Source of the DNA: Lamprobacter sp964516305
GTDB taxonomy: Bacteria; Pseudomonadota; Gammaproteobacteria; Chromatiales; Chromatiaceae
Direction: 5' to 3'
Length of the DNA: 19,635 nucleotides
Assembly: GCA_964516305.1 (NCBI GenBank)
Contig: CAZEZH010000057.1
Location: 1-19,635 of the forward strand
The notes below the pieces were generated by a model. The model made no database searches, was not told where the DNA came from, and saw nothing but the letters and a program-made list of their open reading frames with translations. Each line of letters starts with the position of its first letter. Position 1 is the stretch's first letter. Both the position numbers and the translations under genes were made by a program. Positions 1 to 6,681 of the stretch are shown one piece after another.

Positions 1-829
1 TGCCGGTCTTTGGGTTCTTGAAGCGGCACCAGGGACCGCCGTCGAGGAGTTCGGCGCCGAATTCTTCGCGCGCCAGCTCATAGCCCCAGTCCTTGAAGGC
101 ACCCTCAGTGAATTTCATGATGTTGCCCTTGTGCACAAGGGTCACCGAATCACGCTCGTTGTCGATCGCGTACTGGATGGCCTTGCGTACCAGGCGTTTG
201 GTGCCTTCGCTCGAGACCGGCTTGATGCCGATGCCGGAGCTGGCTGGAAAGCGGATCTTGGTCACACCGAGCTGGTCTTGCAGGAAGTCGATAAGGGTCT
301 TGGCCTCGTCTGAGCCTGCTGACCATTCGATGCCGGCATAGATGTCCTCGGAGTTCTCGCGGAAGATCACCATGTCGGTGTCTTCGGGCCGTTTCAGCGG
401 ACTCGGCGTGCCTTGAAAATAGCGCACGGGTCGCAGGCAGACGAAGAGATCGAGGCGCTGACGGAGCGCGACGTTGAGCGAGCGAATGCCGCCGCTGACG
501 GGTGTGGTGAGGGGACCCTTGATCGAGACCACATAGTCACGGACGGCATTGAGCGTCTCATCGGGCAGCCAGACATCGGGTCCGTAGACCTTGGTCGCCT
601 TTTCGCCGGCATAGATCTCCATCCAGGCGATCTGCCGCTTGCCGCCATAGGCCTTCTTAACGGCTGCATCCAAGACCTTCTTCAGTACCGGCGTGATATC
701 GATGCCGATGCCGTCGCCTTCGATATAGGGGATGATTGGCGTGTCGGGGACGGTGATGCTGTGATCGGGGTTGACGCGGATCGGCTCGCCGGTTGCTGGA
801 ACCTGGATGTTCTCGAAGGCCATGGCCAT
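1..829 (-). CDS. icd: Isocitrate dehydrogenase [NADP], N-terminal part (gene continues beyond window)
   Basis: NADP-dependent isocitrate dehydrogenase oxidatively decarboxylates isocitrate to 2-oxoglutarate in the TCA cycle and is cytosolic. About 276 codons are present; E. coli-type Icd is near 416 residues, so the 3' third lies outside. Reading leftwards from ATG 829, the N-terminus is M-A-M-A-F-E-N-I and IPYIEGDGIG follows. The phosphoryl-site loop PVSGGIRSLN places Ser117, Arg123 and Arg133 at the positions of E. coli Ser113, Arg119 and Arg129. Arg157 and Tyr164 lie in the FREN/SEDIYAG motif, and LVHKGNIMKFTEGAF is also visible. An AGGAG ribosome site sits just upstream of the ATG; a second in-frame ATG at 823 is possible. 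The conserved Ser117 makes AceK-type phosphorylation control conceivable, but no aceK is in view. It is divergent from the DUF2237 gene. Confidence 0.96.
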   Translation of the reverse strand, partial: MAMAFENIQVPATGEPIRVNPDHSITVPDTPIIPYIEGDGIGIDITPVLKKVLDAAVKKAYGGKRQIAWMEIYAGEKATKVYGPDVWLPDETLNAVRDYVVSIKGPLTTPVSGGIRSLNVALRQRLDLFVCLRPVRYFQGTPSPLKRPEDTDMVIFRENSEDIYAGIEWSAGSDEAKTLIDFLQDQLGVTKIRFPASSGIGIKPVSSEGTKRLVRKAIQYAIDNERDSVTLVHKGNIMKFTEGAFKDWGYELAREEFGAELLDGGPWCRFKNPKTG

Positions 830-994
830 GATGCTCCTGTTGATCGAATGGGCTGAATATTACCATCGCCGACCTGAGCGGTGCCGGTTGGCGGGGCTCG
901 GGGCGAGGTGTCAGGTTCGCATGCTGCCTTGTCTTCATGGCTGGCGCATGTCATATCAGCGGCCAACATCGAATCACGTTTGAGGTAATGACCC

Positions 995-1366
995 ATGTCC
1001 GACGCCCGCAATGTTCTGGGTGAGCCACTCGAGACCTGCTCAACCGAGCCCATGACGGGCTTCACTCGCAACGGCGATTGTGAGACTGGCCCCGAAGACC
1101 TGGGCTCGCACACCGTCTGCGCGCGCGTGACGCAAGACTTCCTAGAATACTCGATGACGCGCGGAAACGATTTGATGACGCCTGTGCCGGCATTTGGCTT
1201 CCCGGGGCTCAAGCCCGGAGATCGCTGGTGTCTGTGCGCGGCGCGCTGGCAGGAGGCGCTGGAGGCTGGCTGCGCACCGCGGGTGGCGCTGCGCAGTACC
1301 CATGAGCGGGCGCTGGAGGTCTGCGACCTCGGTGACCTCAAGCGGCACGCAGTCGATCTGTCTTAG
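995..1366 (+). CDS. DUF2237 family protein
   Basis: A complete 123-residue protein of the DUF2237 family, whose biochemical role is not established. Family hallmarks are visible: NVLGEPLETCSTEPMTGF near the start, TGPEDLGSHTVCARVTQDFL in the middle, then GNDLMTP, FPGLKPGDRWCLCAARW and a C-terminal THERALEVCDLGDLKRHA. Six cysteines, several inside conserved motifs, suggest metal or redox chemistry, but that is inference. There is no signal peptide, so it is probably cytosolic. GAGGT at 982-986 is well placed for ATG 995, and the other nearby ATG (988) is out of frame. Its stop codon abuts the next ORF. It is divergent from icd across about 165 bp, where I see no convincing consensus promoter. 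Confidence 0.9.
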   Translation: MSDARNVLGEPLETCSTEPMTGFTRNGDCETGPEDLGSHTVCARVTQDFLEYSMTRGNDLMTPVPAFGFPGLKPGDRWCLCAARWQEALEAGCAPRVALRSTHERALEVCDLGDLKRHAVDLS

Positions 1367-1395
1367 TGGCGTCTTGCTGGACGGTGTTCACTGCG

Positions 1396-1974
1396 ATGCC
1401 AGGCCTACTGCTCCGATTAGCGCTCACTCTGTTCGCTGCACTCGGCTTGAGCGCGTCTGTGGCGGCGATGTCGGTCTTGCCTGGCTGTGCGCTGCAGCAG
1501 GCGCAGGATGCGCTGCCGACAGCGAAGGCTGGCTCGATGCCGCTATTGGCGGACGAGGTGTTGGTCAAGAAGGGCCAGCGGCGGTTGTACCTGATGCGAG
1601 ACGGCAAGCCGTTTCGCACCTACCGCATTGCGCTCGGCTTCGCGCCTGAAGGCCATAAGGAGCGAGAAGGGGATGGCCGCACGCCCGAGGGCCGCTATCT
1701 GCTCGATTGGCGCAACCCGAACAGCCGATTCACCAAGGCGATCAATATTTCGTATCCAAACGCACAGGATCGCGCCCGCGCCGCTGCGCGCGGCGACAGG
1801 CCCGGCGGGGCAATCATGATCCATGGTGAGCCGCGTCGGTCCTTTGATCCAACGCTGCGCGATCTGGTCCGCTACGAGGATTGGACCCAAGGATGCGTCG
1901 CGGTGTCGAACCTGGCGATCGACGAGATCTGGCGCTACACCCTGAACGGAACGCCGATCGAGATTCGGCCTTGA
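1396..1974 (+). CDS. L,D-transpeptidase family protein (YkuD domain, YafK/DpaA-like), exported
   Basis: A YkuD-fold protein that should act on peptidoglycan peptides in the periplasm. Counting from ATG 1396, residues 1-25 form a hydrophobic signal segment (MPGLLLRLALTLFAALGLS). The YkuD domain begins near VLVKKGQRRLYL, followed by DGRTPEGRYLLDWRNPNS. The catalytic motif is IMIHG (His143) followed by DWTQGCVAVSN (Cys167). The NPNSRF...ISYPN segment and the TxGC form resemble E. coli YafK (DpaA, which releases Lpp from peptidoglycan) rather than classical ErfK/YbiS. There is no LysM domain. The reading frame extends back to a GTG at 1366, overlapping the stop of the DUF2237 gene; I prefer ATG 1396 because it gives a normal signal peptide. 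LPGC near residue 31 is a poor lipobox because of its proline. Whether it cross-links, hydrolyses or detaches Lpp is unknown. Confidence 0.85.
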   Translation: MPGLLLRLALTLFAALGLSASVAAMSVLPGCALQQAQDALPTAKAGSMPLLADEVLVKKGQRRLYLMRDGKPFRTYRIALGFAPEGHKEREGDGRTPEGRYLLDWRNPNSRFTKAINISYPNAQDRARAAARGDRPGGAIMIHGEPRRSFDPTLRDLVRYEDWTQGCVAVSNLAIDEIWRYTLNGTPIEIRP

Positions 1975-2050
1975 GCCCAGGATCGACAAGCCCCGCATAA
2001 CGCGGCTTGAGGTGATTGGCTCGGGCATCCGTTCGATAGCGAGGCAAGTG

Positions 2051-2884
2051 ATGATCAAGACAGTGATGCGTGATGATAGAAACCGGCGGGGCTGGCTGGG
2101 GCCAGGCCTGTCGCTGGTGACGGCAGCGATTCTGGCTGTCGCGCTGTTGTCTTGCACAACCGCTCCGGAAACCGGTCGGCAGCAGTTGTTGCTGGTGAGC
2201 CCGGTCGAGGAAACCCAGCTGGGACTGCAGGCGTTTCATCAGATCAAGCAGCAGACCCCAGTGGTGCAGCAGGGCAAGGATGTGGCGATGTTGCAGCAGG
2301 TCGGTGCCAAGATTAGCGCGGTGGCGCCCTTGCCGAGTGCGCGCTGGGAGTTCGTGCTGTTCGAGGATCAGTCACCGAATGCCTTTGCGCTGCCGGGCGG
2401 TAAGGTGGGAGTGAACACCGGCATATTGCCCATTACCAAGGATGAGACTGGTTTGGCGACGGTTATTGGGCATGAGGTTGCACATGCGGTGGCGCGCCAT
2501 AGCGCGGAGCGCATCTCGCACAGCATGTTGGTGCAGTTGGGTGGGGCTGGGCTGTCGGCGGCATTGGGCTCTGATCCCGGTGCGACCGGTGATCTAGTCA
2601 AACAAGCCTATGGACTTGGTAGTCAGCTGGGCGTGATGTTGCCGTACTCTCGGACCCACGAATTGGAGGCTGACGAGCTTGGCCTGCTGTATATGGCGCG
2701 AGCTGGCTATGACCCGCGTGAGGCGATCGGATTCTGGAAGCGCTTTGCGGCCTATAACGCGCAGCGGGGCGGGGCGCCACCAGAGTTTCTGAGTACCCAC
2801 CCGCTTGATCAGCGGCGCATTGCTGCATTAGAGCGGGCCATGCCGCGAGCGGTGGCCGACTATGAACAGGTAGGTACTCAGTGA
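2051..2884 (+). CDS. M48 family metalloprotease, lipoprotein (LoiP/BepA-type)
   Basis: A zinc metalloprotease probably tethered to the periplasmic face of an envelope membrane. From ATG 2051, a short basic n-region and hydrophobic stretch end in the lipobox LLSC with Cys35. The catalytic motif is HEVAH (His141, Glu142, His145), and the third zinc ligand is Glu206 in HELEADELG. PNAFALPGGKVGVNTG and THPLDQRRI are typical M48 signatures. At 277 residues it matches the small single-domain type (LoiP, YcaL) rather than BepA, which carries TPR repeats. Related proteins help control outer-membrane protein quality. GAGG at 2041 supports ATG 2051; upstream ATG 2012 and downstream ATG 2066 are also possible. 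The stop overlaps the next start as TGATG, indicating translational coupling. Confidence 0.9.
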   Translation: MIKTVMRDDRNRRGWLGPGLSLVTAAILAVALLSCTTAPETGRQQLLLVSPVEETQLGLQAFHQIKQQTPVVQQGKDVAMLQQVGAKISAVAPLPSARWEFVLFEDQSPNAFALPGGKVGVNTGILPITKDETGLATVIGHEVAHAVARHSAERISHSMLVQLGGAGLSAALGSDPGATGDLVKQAYGLGSQLGVMLPYSRTHELEADELGLLYMARAGYDPREAIGFWKRFAAYNAQRGGAPPEFLSTHPLDQRRIAALERAMPRAVADYEQVGTQ

Positions 2885-4326
2885 TGCGTTGGCTAGCGCT
2901 GCCCTTGGCGTTGCTAACCTTGGCGGGGCTGGCCTTCGGGCTCTGGCCGCGGGGACCGGTGCCCGGGGCTGGGGGCTTGGATGCAGCAGCGGTGGCGACG
3001 GCGCTTGCTGAAATGGACGTTGCGTCTGGGGTTAGCGCTGGGGCTAGCAGTGGCATTGGTAGTGGGCCGGTGTCGTTCCCGCGCGATCATGCTGTGCATC
3101 CGGATGCTCGAGCGGAGCTGTGGGAACTGAGTGCGGTGTTGCGAGATGCAGCCGGAGAGCCGGTGACGGTTCAGCTCAGTTTGGCGCGACTGGGGCTGAG
3201 GGCTGAGACCACCTCGAAGGGGGCAGCCAATCTGGACCCTCAAGCGGAGGCCGAAGTCGAGGCCTATGCCGAGGCCGACGAGGTCGCGAAGAGGGCGGCT
3301 GCGATCGCATTGGAAGCGGAAACCCAGGTTCCTGCTGAGGATATTGAGGATGGCGCGGTTAGTGAAGGGGAATCGATTGGCCGGGTTGCGGCGGAGGCTT
3401 CGCTCGGTTCTGATGCCCAGCCTATGGAGCAGCGCACATCGGCGCTAGCGGCGGATGCTGTTTTCGCCGGTGAGCTCGTGGTGATGGGTGCTAGGGCGAT
3501 CGATGGCGGTGCTGTGCGGGCGCAACGGGTGAGCCGCGCGGCGCTGGGCCTAGCCGGTGCCGGAGCGGACAAGACCGGAATTCAGCGCGTCTGGATTGAG
3601 CAGTGGGCGCTATCGCGCGAGGTAGGCGGGTCTTGGGTGTTGCGGGCAGAGGCCGAGGGGGTTGAGCTAGAGTTGGGTCTGTCGCCGTTGAAGCCGCCGG
3701 TGGTGCTGGGTCAGCAGGCCTTGGCGGGGTCACCGAGACAGGCCGACATGGCCTCAGTGCGCTTCTATGCTGAGTCGCGTTTGGTTGCATCGGGCAGGCT
3801 GCAGGTAGACGGGATCGATCAGACACTGCATGGCTTGGCTTGGTTGGACCACGGCTGGGGCGCACTGTCAGAGGCGCTTGCCGGAGGGCAGGGGCAATTG
3901 GTCGCCAACCGGTTTCAGTTGCAATTGGATGATGGGTCGGAGCTGGCCTGTCTGCACCTGCGTCGGCGCACTGGGGGCGGGACACCGATTCCGAACTGCG
4001 TGCTGATTGGGGTTGATGGCGAAAAACTGGTCTTGCGGCGGCGGGATCTGACGCTGGTGCCGATCGAGAGCGGACTGGCGATCCTGGGCGGAGTCGAATA
4101 TCCATTGGGCTGGCAACTGGTGATTCCAGGACGTGAACTGGAGCTGGGGATCAAACCTCTGTTCGATGATGCGGCCTCAGCGATGATGTCCACGTCGTTC
4201 GCAGGCGCCTCGAAAACCTGGCGGGGCGCAGTCCAGGTCGATGGTTGGCGCGGCGCAGATGCAATCGGCGGTAGCGGGCGAATGGATCTCAACGGCTACG
4301 CTGACGGCATGCCGTTTGGAACCTGA
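2884..4326 (+). CDS. CrtC/AttH-like lipocalin-domain protein, divergent, with Ala/Glu-rich insert
   Basis: A 480-residue protein with one N-terminal membrane or signal helix (LALPLALLTLAGLAFGLW), related to the CrtC (carotenoid 1,2-hydratase)/AttH lipocalin-like family. Recognisable landmarks are FPRDHAVHPDARAELWELSA, SRAALGLAGAG, VWIEQWAL, an RFYAESRLVASGRL strand, GLAWLDHGWG, FQLQLDDGSELACLHLRR, YPLGWQLVIP and the final RMDLNGYADG. It is divergent: the family usually has a Trp-Trp-Tyr-like sequence after FPRDH..HPD, and here it reads ELWE. About 80 residues (roughly 108-187, bases 3202-3441) of Ala/Glu-rich low complexity interrupt the first barrel strands. Family members often sit beside AttEFG/LolCDE-like ABC transporters, but none is present here. 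TGATG coupling to the M48 gene suggests a shared envelope role. The substrate is unknown, and carotenoid hydration should not be assumed. GTG 2881 is an alternative start. Confidence 0.72.
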   Translation: MRWLALPLALLTLAGLAFGLWPRGPVPGAGGLDAAAVATALAEMDVASGVSAGASSGIGSGPVSFPRDHAVHPDARAELWELSAVLRDAAGEPVTVQLSLARLGLRAETTSKGAANLDPQAEAEVEAYAEADEVAKRAAAIALEAETQVPAEDIEDGAVSEGESIGRVAAEASLGSDAQPMEQRTSALAADAVFAGELVVMGARAIDGGAVRAQRVSRAALGLAGAGADKTGIQRVWIEQWALSREVGGSWVLRAEAEGVELELGLSPLKPPVVLGQQALAGSPRQADMASVRFYAESRLVASGRLQVDGIDQTLHGLAWLDHGWGALSEALAGGQGQLVANRFQLQLDDGSELACLHLRRRTGGGTPIPNCVLIGVDGEKLVLRRRDLTLVPIESGLAILGGVEYPLGWQLVIPGRELELGIKPLFDDAASAMMSTSFAGASKTWRGAVQVDGWRGADAIGGSGRMDLNGYADGMPFGT

Positions 4327-4552
4327 GCGGCGCATGGCTTGTCGGGGTTAGGCAGTTGGGTTGTTACCGAAAGATCATCCCAAAAAGAACAGTACAACCG
4401 CAGATTTCGCAGATAAGCGCAAAGATTTCAAGCCACTCCTGCCAAGCCCTGCTTCACCTGGTCGGTAGACTCAACATGCGCGTGAAGAAACTGTTTCGTC
4501 AAGGTCTCATCTGTTCAATCTCTGCCATCTGCGGTTTACAGGATCATCGCTT
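4327..4552. other. Intergenic region between lipocalin-like and cytochrome genes
   Basis: This 226-bp stretch contains no convincing gene. It is A+T-richer than its surroundings. Its main content is the inverted CGCAGAT-type repeat described separately. Its last bases hold AGGA (4540-4543), the likely ribosome site of the cytochrome gene. A short open frame here has no family resemblance and runs through the repeat. Confidence 0.6.
4395..4537. repeat. Inverted-repeat-bounded element, CGCAGAT type
   Basis: The left arm at 4396-4414 reads AACCGCAGATTTCGCAGAT. The reverse complement of the right arm (about 4518-4537) reads AACCGCAGATGGCAGAGAT. The two agree at 15 of 19 positions, including a perfect AACCGCAGAT. 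From memory, similar AACCGCAGAT..CGCAGAT motifs occur as dispersed intergenic repeats in many proteobacteria. I infer a small degenerate non-autonomous element of about 143 bp. Its right arm ends just before the cytochrome ribosome site. Confidence 0.5.
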
Positions 4553-6046
4553 GTGTTAATGAAGAAACGTCCGGGACGTCATCGCCATGACCCTCGCCTT
4601 TGGTTGGCCGGTGCTGCGATTGTGGTTTGTTTGTGGCCTCTGGCTGCTTGTGATGGGGAAAAATCCGTCACCGTGACCAAGGCGGAGCCCGGGCCGATTC
4701 CGCAAAGCCCCCAGCGCTCAGGTGACCCACAGGCCGGTTACGATGCCTTGGTCAATCGGGTTGTAGTGACCTGCGGTCTACCCTATGACGCCTATCTCGC
4801 GAGCACTGGCGCTGCGGCGCCTGACCCGGGGGACGAACCAGAAGCCGAGCCGGAGGCTAAACCAGGGCTCGAACTCGCCCTCGCGGGGAGGCGGGGGCGC
4901 AACGCTGAGCTGCCCTATGCGCTGACGGCGTTAACCGCCGAGAGTGGCGTGGAGCTGGTGACCAGCAACTGCCTTGGCTGTCATGCTGCGCCACTCGATG
5001 GCGAGCTGGTGATCGGGCTAGGCAACGAGTTTCTCGATTTTACGGCCGATCCGGTCATGGCGGTTGAGGGTGCTGGCGCCTATGTCGAGGGCGAGGCTCA
5101 GGCGGCGGAATGGCAACGTTGGGCGGATCGGATTGGAGCGATTGCGCCCTGGTCGATGACCGACACCATTGGTGCGAACCCAGCTCAGGCCATCACCCTG
5201 GCGTTGATGGCACATCGTGACCCAGAGACGCTTGCTTGGTCCGATGAGCCGCTGATGCCGCTACCGCCGACCGAGGTCTTACCGGCAAGCGTGCCGCCTT
5301 GGTGGAACGTCGATAAGAAGCACGCGATGTTCTACAACGGCGAGGGCCGCGGGGATCATGTCGGCTACATGATGCTGGCCTCGACGACCTGCACCGACTC
5401 TGTGGCCGAGGCCCGCGAGATCGATGCCTGGTTTAAGGACGTGCGTGCTTATCTGGCAACGCTGGAAGCGCCGGACTATCCCTATCCGATCGACGCCCAG
5501 CTTGCAGCCGAAGGCGAGCGGCTGTTCAAGGCCGAGTGCACCGAATGCCACGGGCGATATGGCGAGACCGAGCGGTATCCGAATGAGCTGATTGCGCTCG
5601 ATGAGATCGGTACTGATCCGGCGATGGCCGAGCAGGCGTATCGGCACGCCGACCGCTTCGCGCGTTGGTTCAATGCGTCTTTCTACGGCCGCAATGCCGA
5701 TGCGCAGCCAGGGCTTGGCTACGTGGCGCCGCCCCTGGATGGCGTCTGGGCGACGGCTCCCTATTTACACAACGGTGCAGTACCGACGCTGGCTGCCCTG
5801 CTCGATACAGGCCAGCGCCCGACCTACTGGCGATTCAAGAGCGCAAGCCCAGCCTATGACGAAGCGGCCTTAGGCTGGCGCTATGAGCCGCTGGAGCAGG
5901 GCCGTGAGCAGTTCGCAAGCCTAGACGAGCAGAAGTGGGTCTACGACACCACACGCCGGGGTTATGGAAATCAGGGCCACGACTTCGGGGATTTGCTCAG
6001 CGACGATGAGCGCAGCGCGCTGTTGGAGTATCTAAAGACGCTGTGA
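4553..6046 (+). CDS. Dihaem c-type cytochrome lipoprotein (RoxA-like)
   Basis: A 497-residue periplasmic lipoprotein cytochrome. The signal peptide ends in the lipobox LAAC (Cys33). Two covalent haem c motifs are visible: CLGCH at 140-144 and CTECH at 329-333. Between them lies VPPWWNVDKKHAMFYNGEGR. The C-terminal part has APPLDGVWATAPYLHNGAVP, then RGYGNQGHDFG and SDDERSALLEYLKTL. This layout recalls the RoxA/RoxB rubber oxygenases and their many uncharacterised relatives, themselves distant kin of dihaem cytochrome c peroxidases. It is shorter than RoxA (about 650-700 residues). An acidic Pro/Glu-rich segment (GDEPEAEPEAKPG) follows the N-terminal VVVTCGLPYDAYL. AGGA at 4540 favours the GTG at 4553; ATG 4559 is the alternative. 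It may be an oxygenase, a peroxidase or an electron carrier. Confidence 0.8.
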   Translation: MLMKKRPGRHRHDPRLWLAGAAIVVCLWPLAACDGEKSVTVTKAEPGPIPQSPQRSGDPQAGYDALVNRVVVTCGLPYDAYLASTGAAAPDPGDEPEAEPEAKPGLELALAGRRGRNAELPYALTALTAESGVELVTSNCLGCHAAPLDGELVIGLGNEFLDFTADPVMAVEGAGAYVEGEAQAAEWQRWADRIGAIAPWSMTDTIGANPAQAITLALMAHRDPETLAWSDEPLMPLPPTEVLPASVPPWWNVDKKHAMFYNGEGRGDHVGYMMLASTTCTDSVAEAREIDAWFKDVRAYLATLEAPDYPYPIDAQLAAEGERLFKAECTECHGRYGETERYPNELIALDEIGTDPAMAEQAYRHADRFARWFNASFYGRNADAQPGLGYVAPPLDGVWATAPYLHNGAVPTLAALLDTGQRPTYWRFKSASPAYDEAALGWRYEPLEQGREQFASLDEQKWVYDTTRRGYGNQGHDFGDLLSDDERSALLEYLKTL

Positions 6047-6117
6047 GCACCCGAAACCTGCCGCAGTAGTGGCCGTTATGGGTTTGGCGGTCGACGCGTG
6101 CTACCGAAAAAAAGCAC

Positions 6118-6146
6118 TTGCGCATATTCCAAAATGTGCCTATAGT
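6118..6146 (+). promoter_or_regulatory. Sigma70 promoter of the initiator tRNA gene
   Basis: TTGCGC at 6118-6123 and TATAGT at 6141-6146 are separated by exactly 17 bp. The -10 ends 12 bp before the mature tRNA 5' end, so the transcript would have a very short leader. A GC-rich GGCGGC run follows the -10, as is usual for stringently controlled stable-RNA promoters. Confidence 0.75.
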
Positions 6147-6158
6147 AGGCGGCTCAGT

Positions 6159-6235
6159 TGCGGGGTGGAGCAGTCAGGCAGCTCGTCGGGCTCATAACCC
6201 GAAGGTCGCAGGTTCAAATCCTGCCCCCGCTACCA
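6159..6235 (+). tRNA. tRNA-fMet (initiator, CAT anticodon)
   Basis: A 77-nt initiator tRNA with encoded CCA. The anticodon CAT is at 6193-6195 in the loop CTCATAA. The anticodon stem TCGGG/CCCGA carries the three consecutive G:C pairs diagnostic of initiators. The T arm is GCAGG-TTCAAAT-CCTGC. The acceptor stem pairs at positions 2-71 to 7-66, while position 1 (T) faces T at 72. An unpaired 1-72 is an initiator feature recognised by the formyltransferase; E. coli uses C1-A72. A strong promoter and terminator make it a single-gene unit. Confidence 0.96.
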
Positions 6236-6241
6236 ATCAAG

Positions 6242-6277
6242 AAAAAGGCCCACGCCGATCCGGCGTGGGCCTTTTTT
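6242..6277 (+). terminator. Rho-independent terminator after tRNA-fMet
   Basis: A near-ideal hairpin begins 7 bp after the tRNA. The stem GGCCCACGCCG / CGGCGTGGGCC is perfect with an ATC loop, and flanking A and T runs extend it to 16 bp. A TTTTTT run follows. The A run on the left would also let it work weakly on leftward transcripts. Confidence 0.93.
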
Positions 6278-6483
6278 GTTTGGCGTCCAATTTATCTTCG
6301 CCAACTGCTTAAGACGTCACGCCCGGCGGCCGGTTGCTGCGCGGAAGTCGCGGAAGTGTCAGGCGCCAAGACGTTGCGGCCCAATTTGGCCATGTGGTCC
6401 ATCGGGTCGGGCCGCCTGACACAAGCTGCAGTTTGGCACTGGGGCGGTTGCTGAAACTGGATCTGCTTCAGAACCTAAGAAGA
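6278..6483. other. Intergenic region between the two tRNA genes
   Basis: No gene is seen in these 206 bp. The region holds a perfect 10-bp inverted repeat (6356-6365 with 6413-6422). On the left strand, just after tRNA-Leu, lies an imperfect stem of GGTTCTGAA with TTCAG-C-AACC that lacks a T run, so I do not call it a terminator. Confidence 0.5.
6356..6422. repeat. Short inverted repeat GTGTCAGGCG / CGCCTGACAC
   Basis: Perfect 10-bp arms at 6356-6365 and 6413-6422 flank a 47-bp spacer, which itself contains a small GGCC-CAATTT-GGCC palindrome. GTGTCAGG-type palindromic motifs are common in REP-like elements of proteobacteria. Only one copy is visible here, so assignment to a family is uncertain. 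Confidence 0.35.
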
Positions 6484-6570
6484 TGGTGCCGAGGAGAGGA
6501 CTTGAACCTCCACCTGGTTTCCCAGACATGGACCTGAACCATGCGCGTCTACCAATTCCGCCACCTCGGC
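6484..6570 (-). tRNA. tRNA-Leu (CAG anticodon)
   Basis: An 87-nt class II tRNA with encoded CCA, read leftwards from 6570. The acceptor stem GCCGAGG/CCTCGGC is perfect. The D region GTGGCGGAATTGGTAGACGCG is typical of bacterial tRNA-Leu. The anticodon stem-loop is CATGG-TTCAGGT-CCATG, with CAG at 6534-6536. A long variable arm (CTGG...CCAG) and the T loop GTTCAAGTC follow. It decodes CUG. Confidence 0.96.
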
Positions 6571-6611
6571 AAGAGTGGGGCGTCGACGGCTACAACCGCG
6601 ACAAGCCCGCA

Positions 6612-6640
6612 AGCTTAGTGAGACAGCGAGGGCTTGTCAA
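6612..6640 (-). promoter_or_regulatory. Sigma70 promoter of tRNA-Leu
   Basis: On the minus strand TTGACA (6640-6635, a perfect -35) and TAAGCT (6617-6612) are spaced by 17 bp. A GC-rich discriminator (GCGGGC) follows, as expected for growth-rate and ppGpp-controlled stable RNA. The start point would be near 6605, giving a leader of about 35 nt before the mature tRNA. The -35 lies 42 bp before the divergent rnr start. Confidence 0.78.
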
Positions 6641-6681
6641 CGGTAGACTAGCCGATTCTTTGGAAGCAATAAGAGTACAGC

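Noticed and set aside
846..890. Promoter for icd with a TAATAT -10
   Set aside because: The -10 is plausible on the minus strand but the sequence 17 bp upstream (GCACCG) has no -35 resemblance; not enough support.
1480..1495. Lipobox in the L,D-transpeptidase (LPGC)
   Set aside because: Proline at -2 is atypical and the upstream hydrophobic segment ends too early; an ordinary signal peptide or anchor is more likely.
4356..4559. A 67-codon open frame between the lipocalin-like and cytochrome genes
   Set aside because: It has no family resemblance, runs through the inverted repeat, and reads the repeat as QISQISAKIS. There is no good ribosome site.
6118..6312. Open frame spanning the initiator tRNA
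   Set aside because: It crosses a tRNA gene and its terminator and starts in the promoter, so it is a chance frame.
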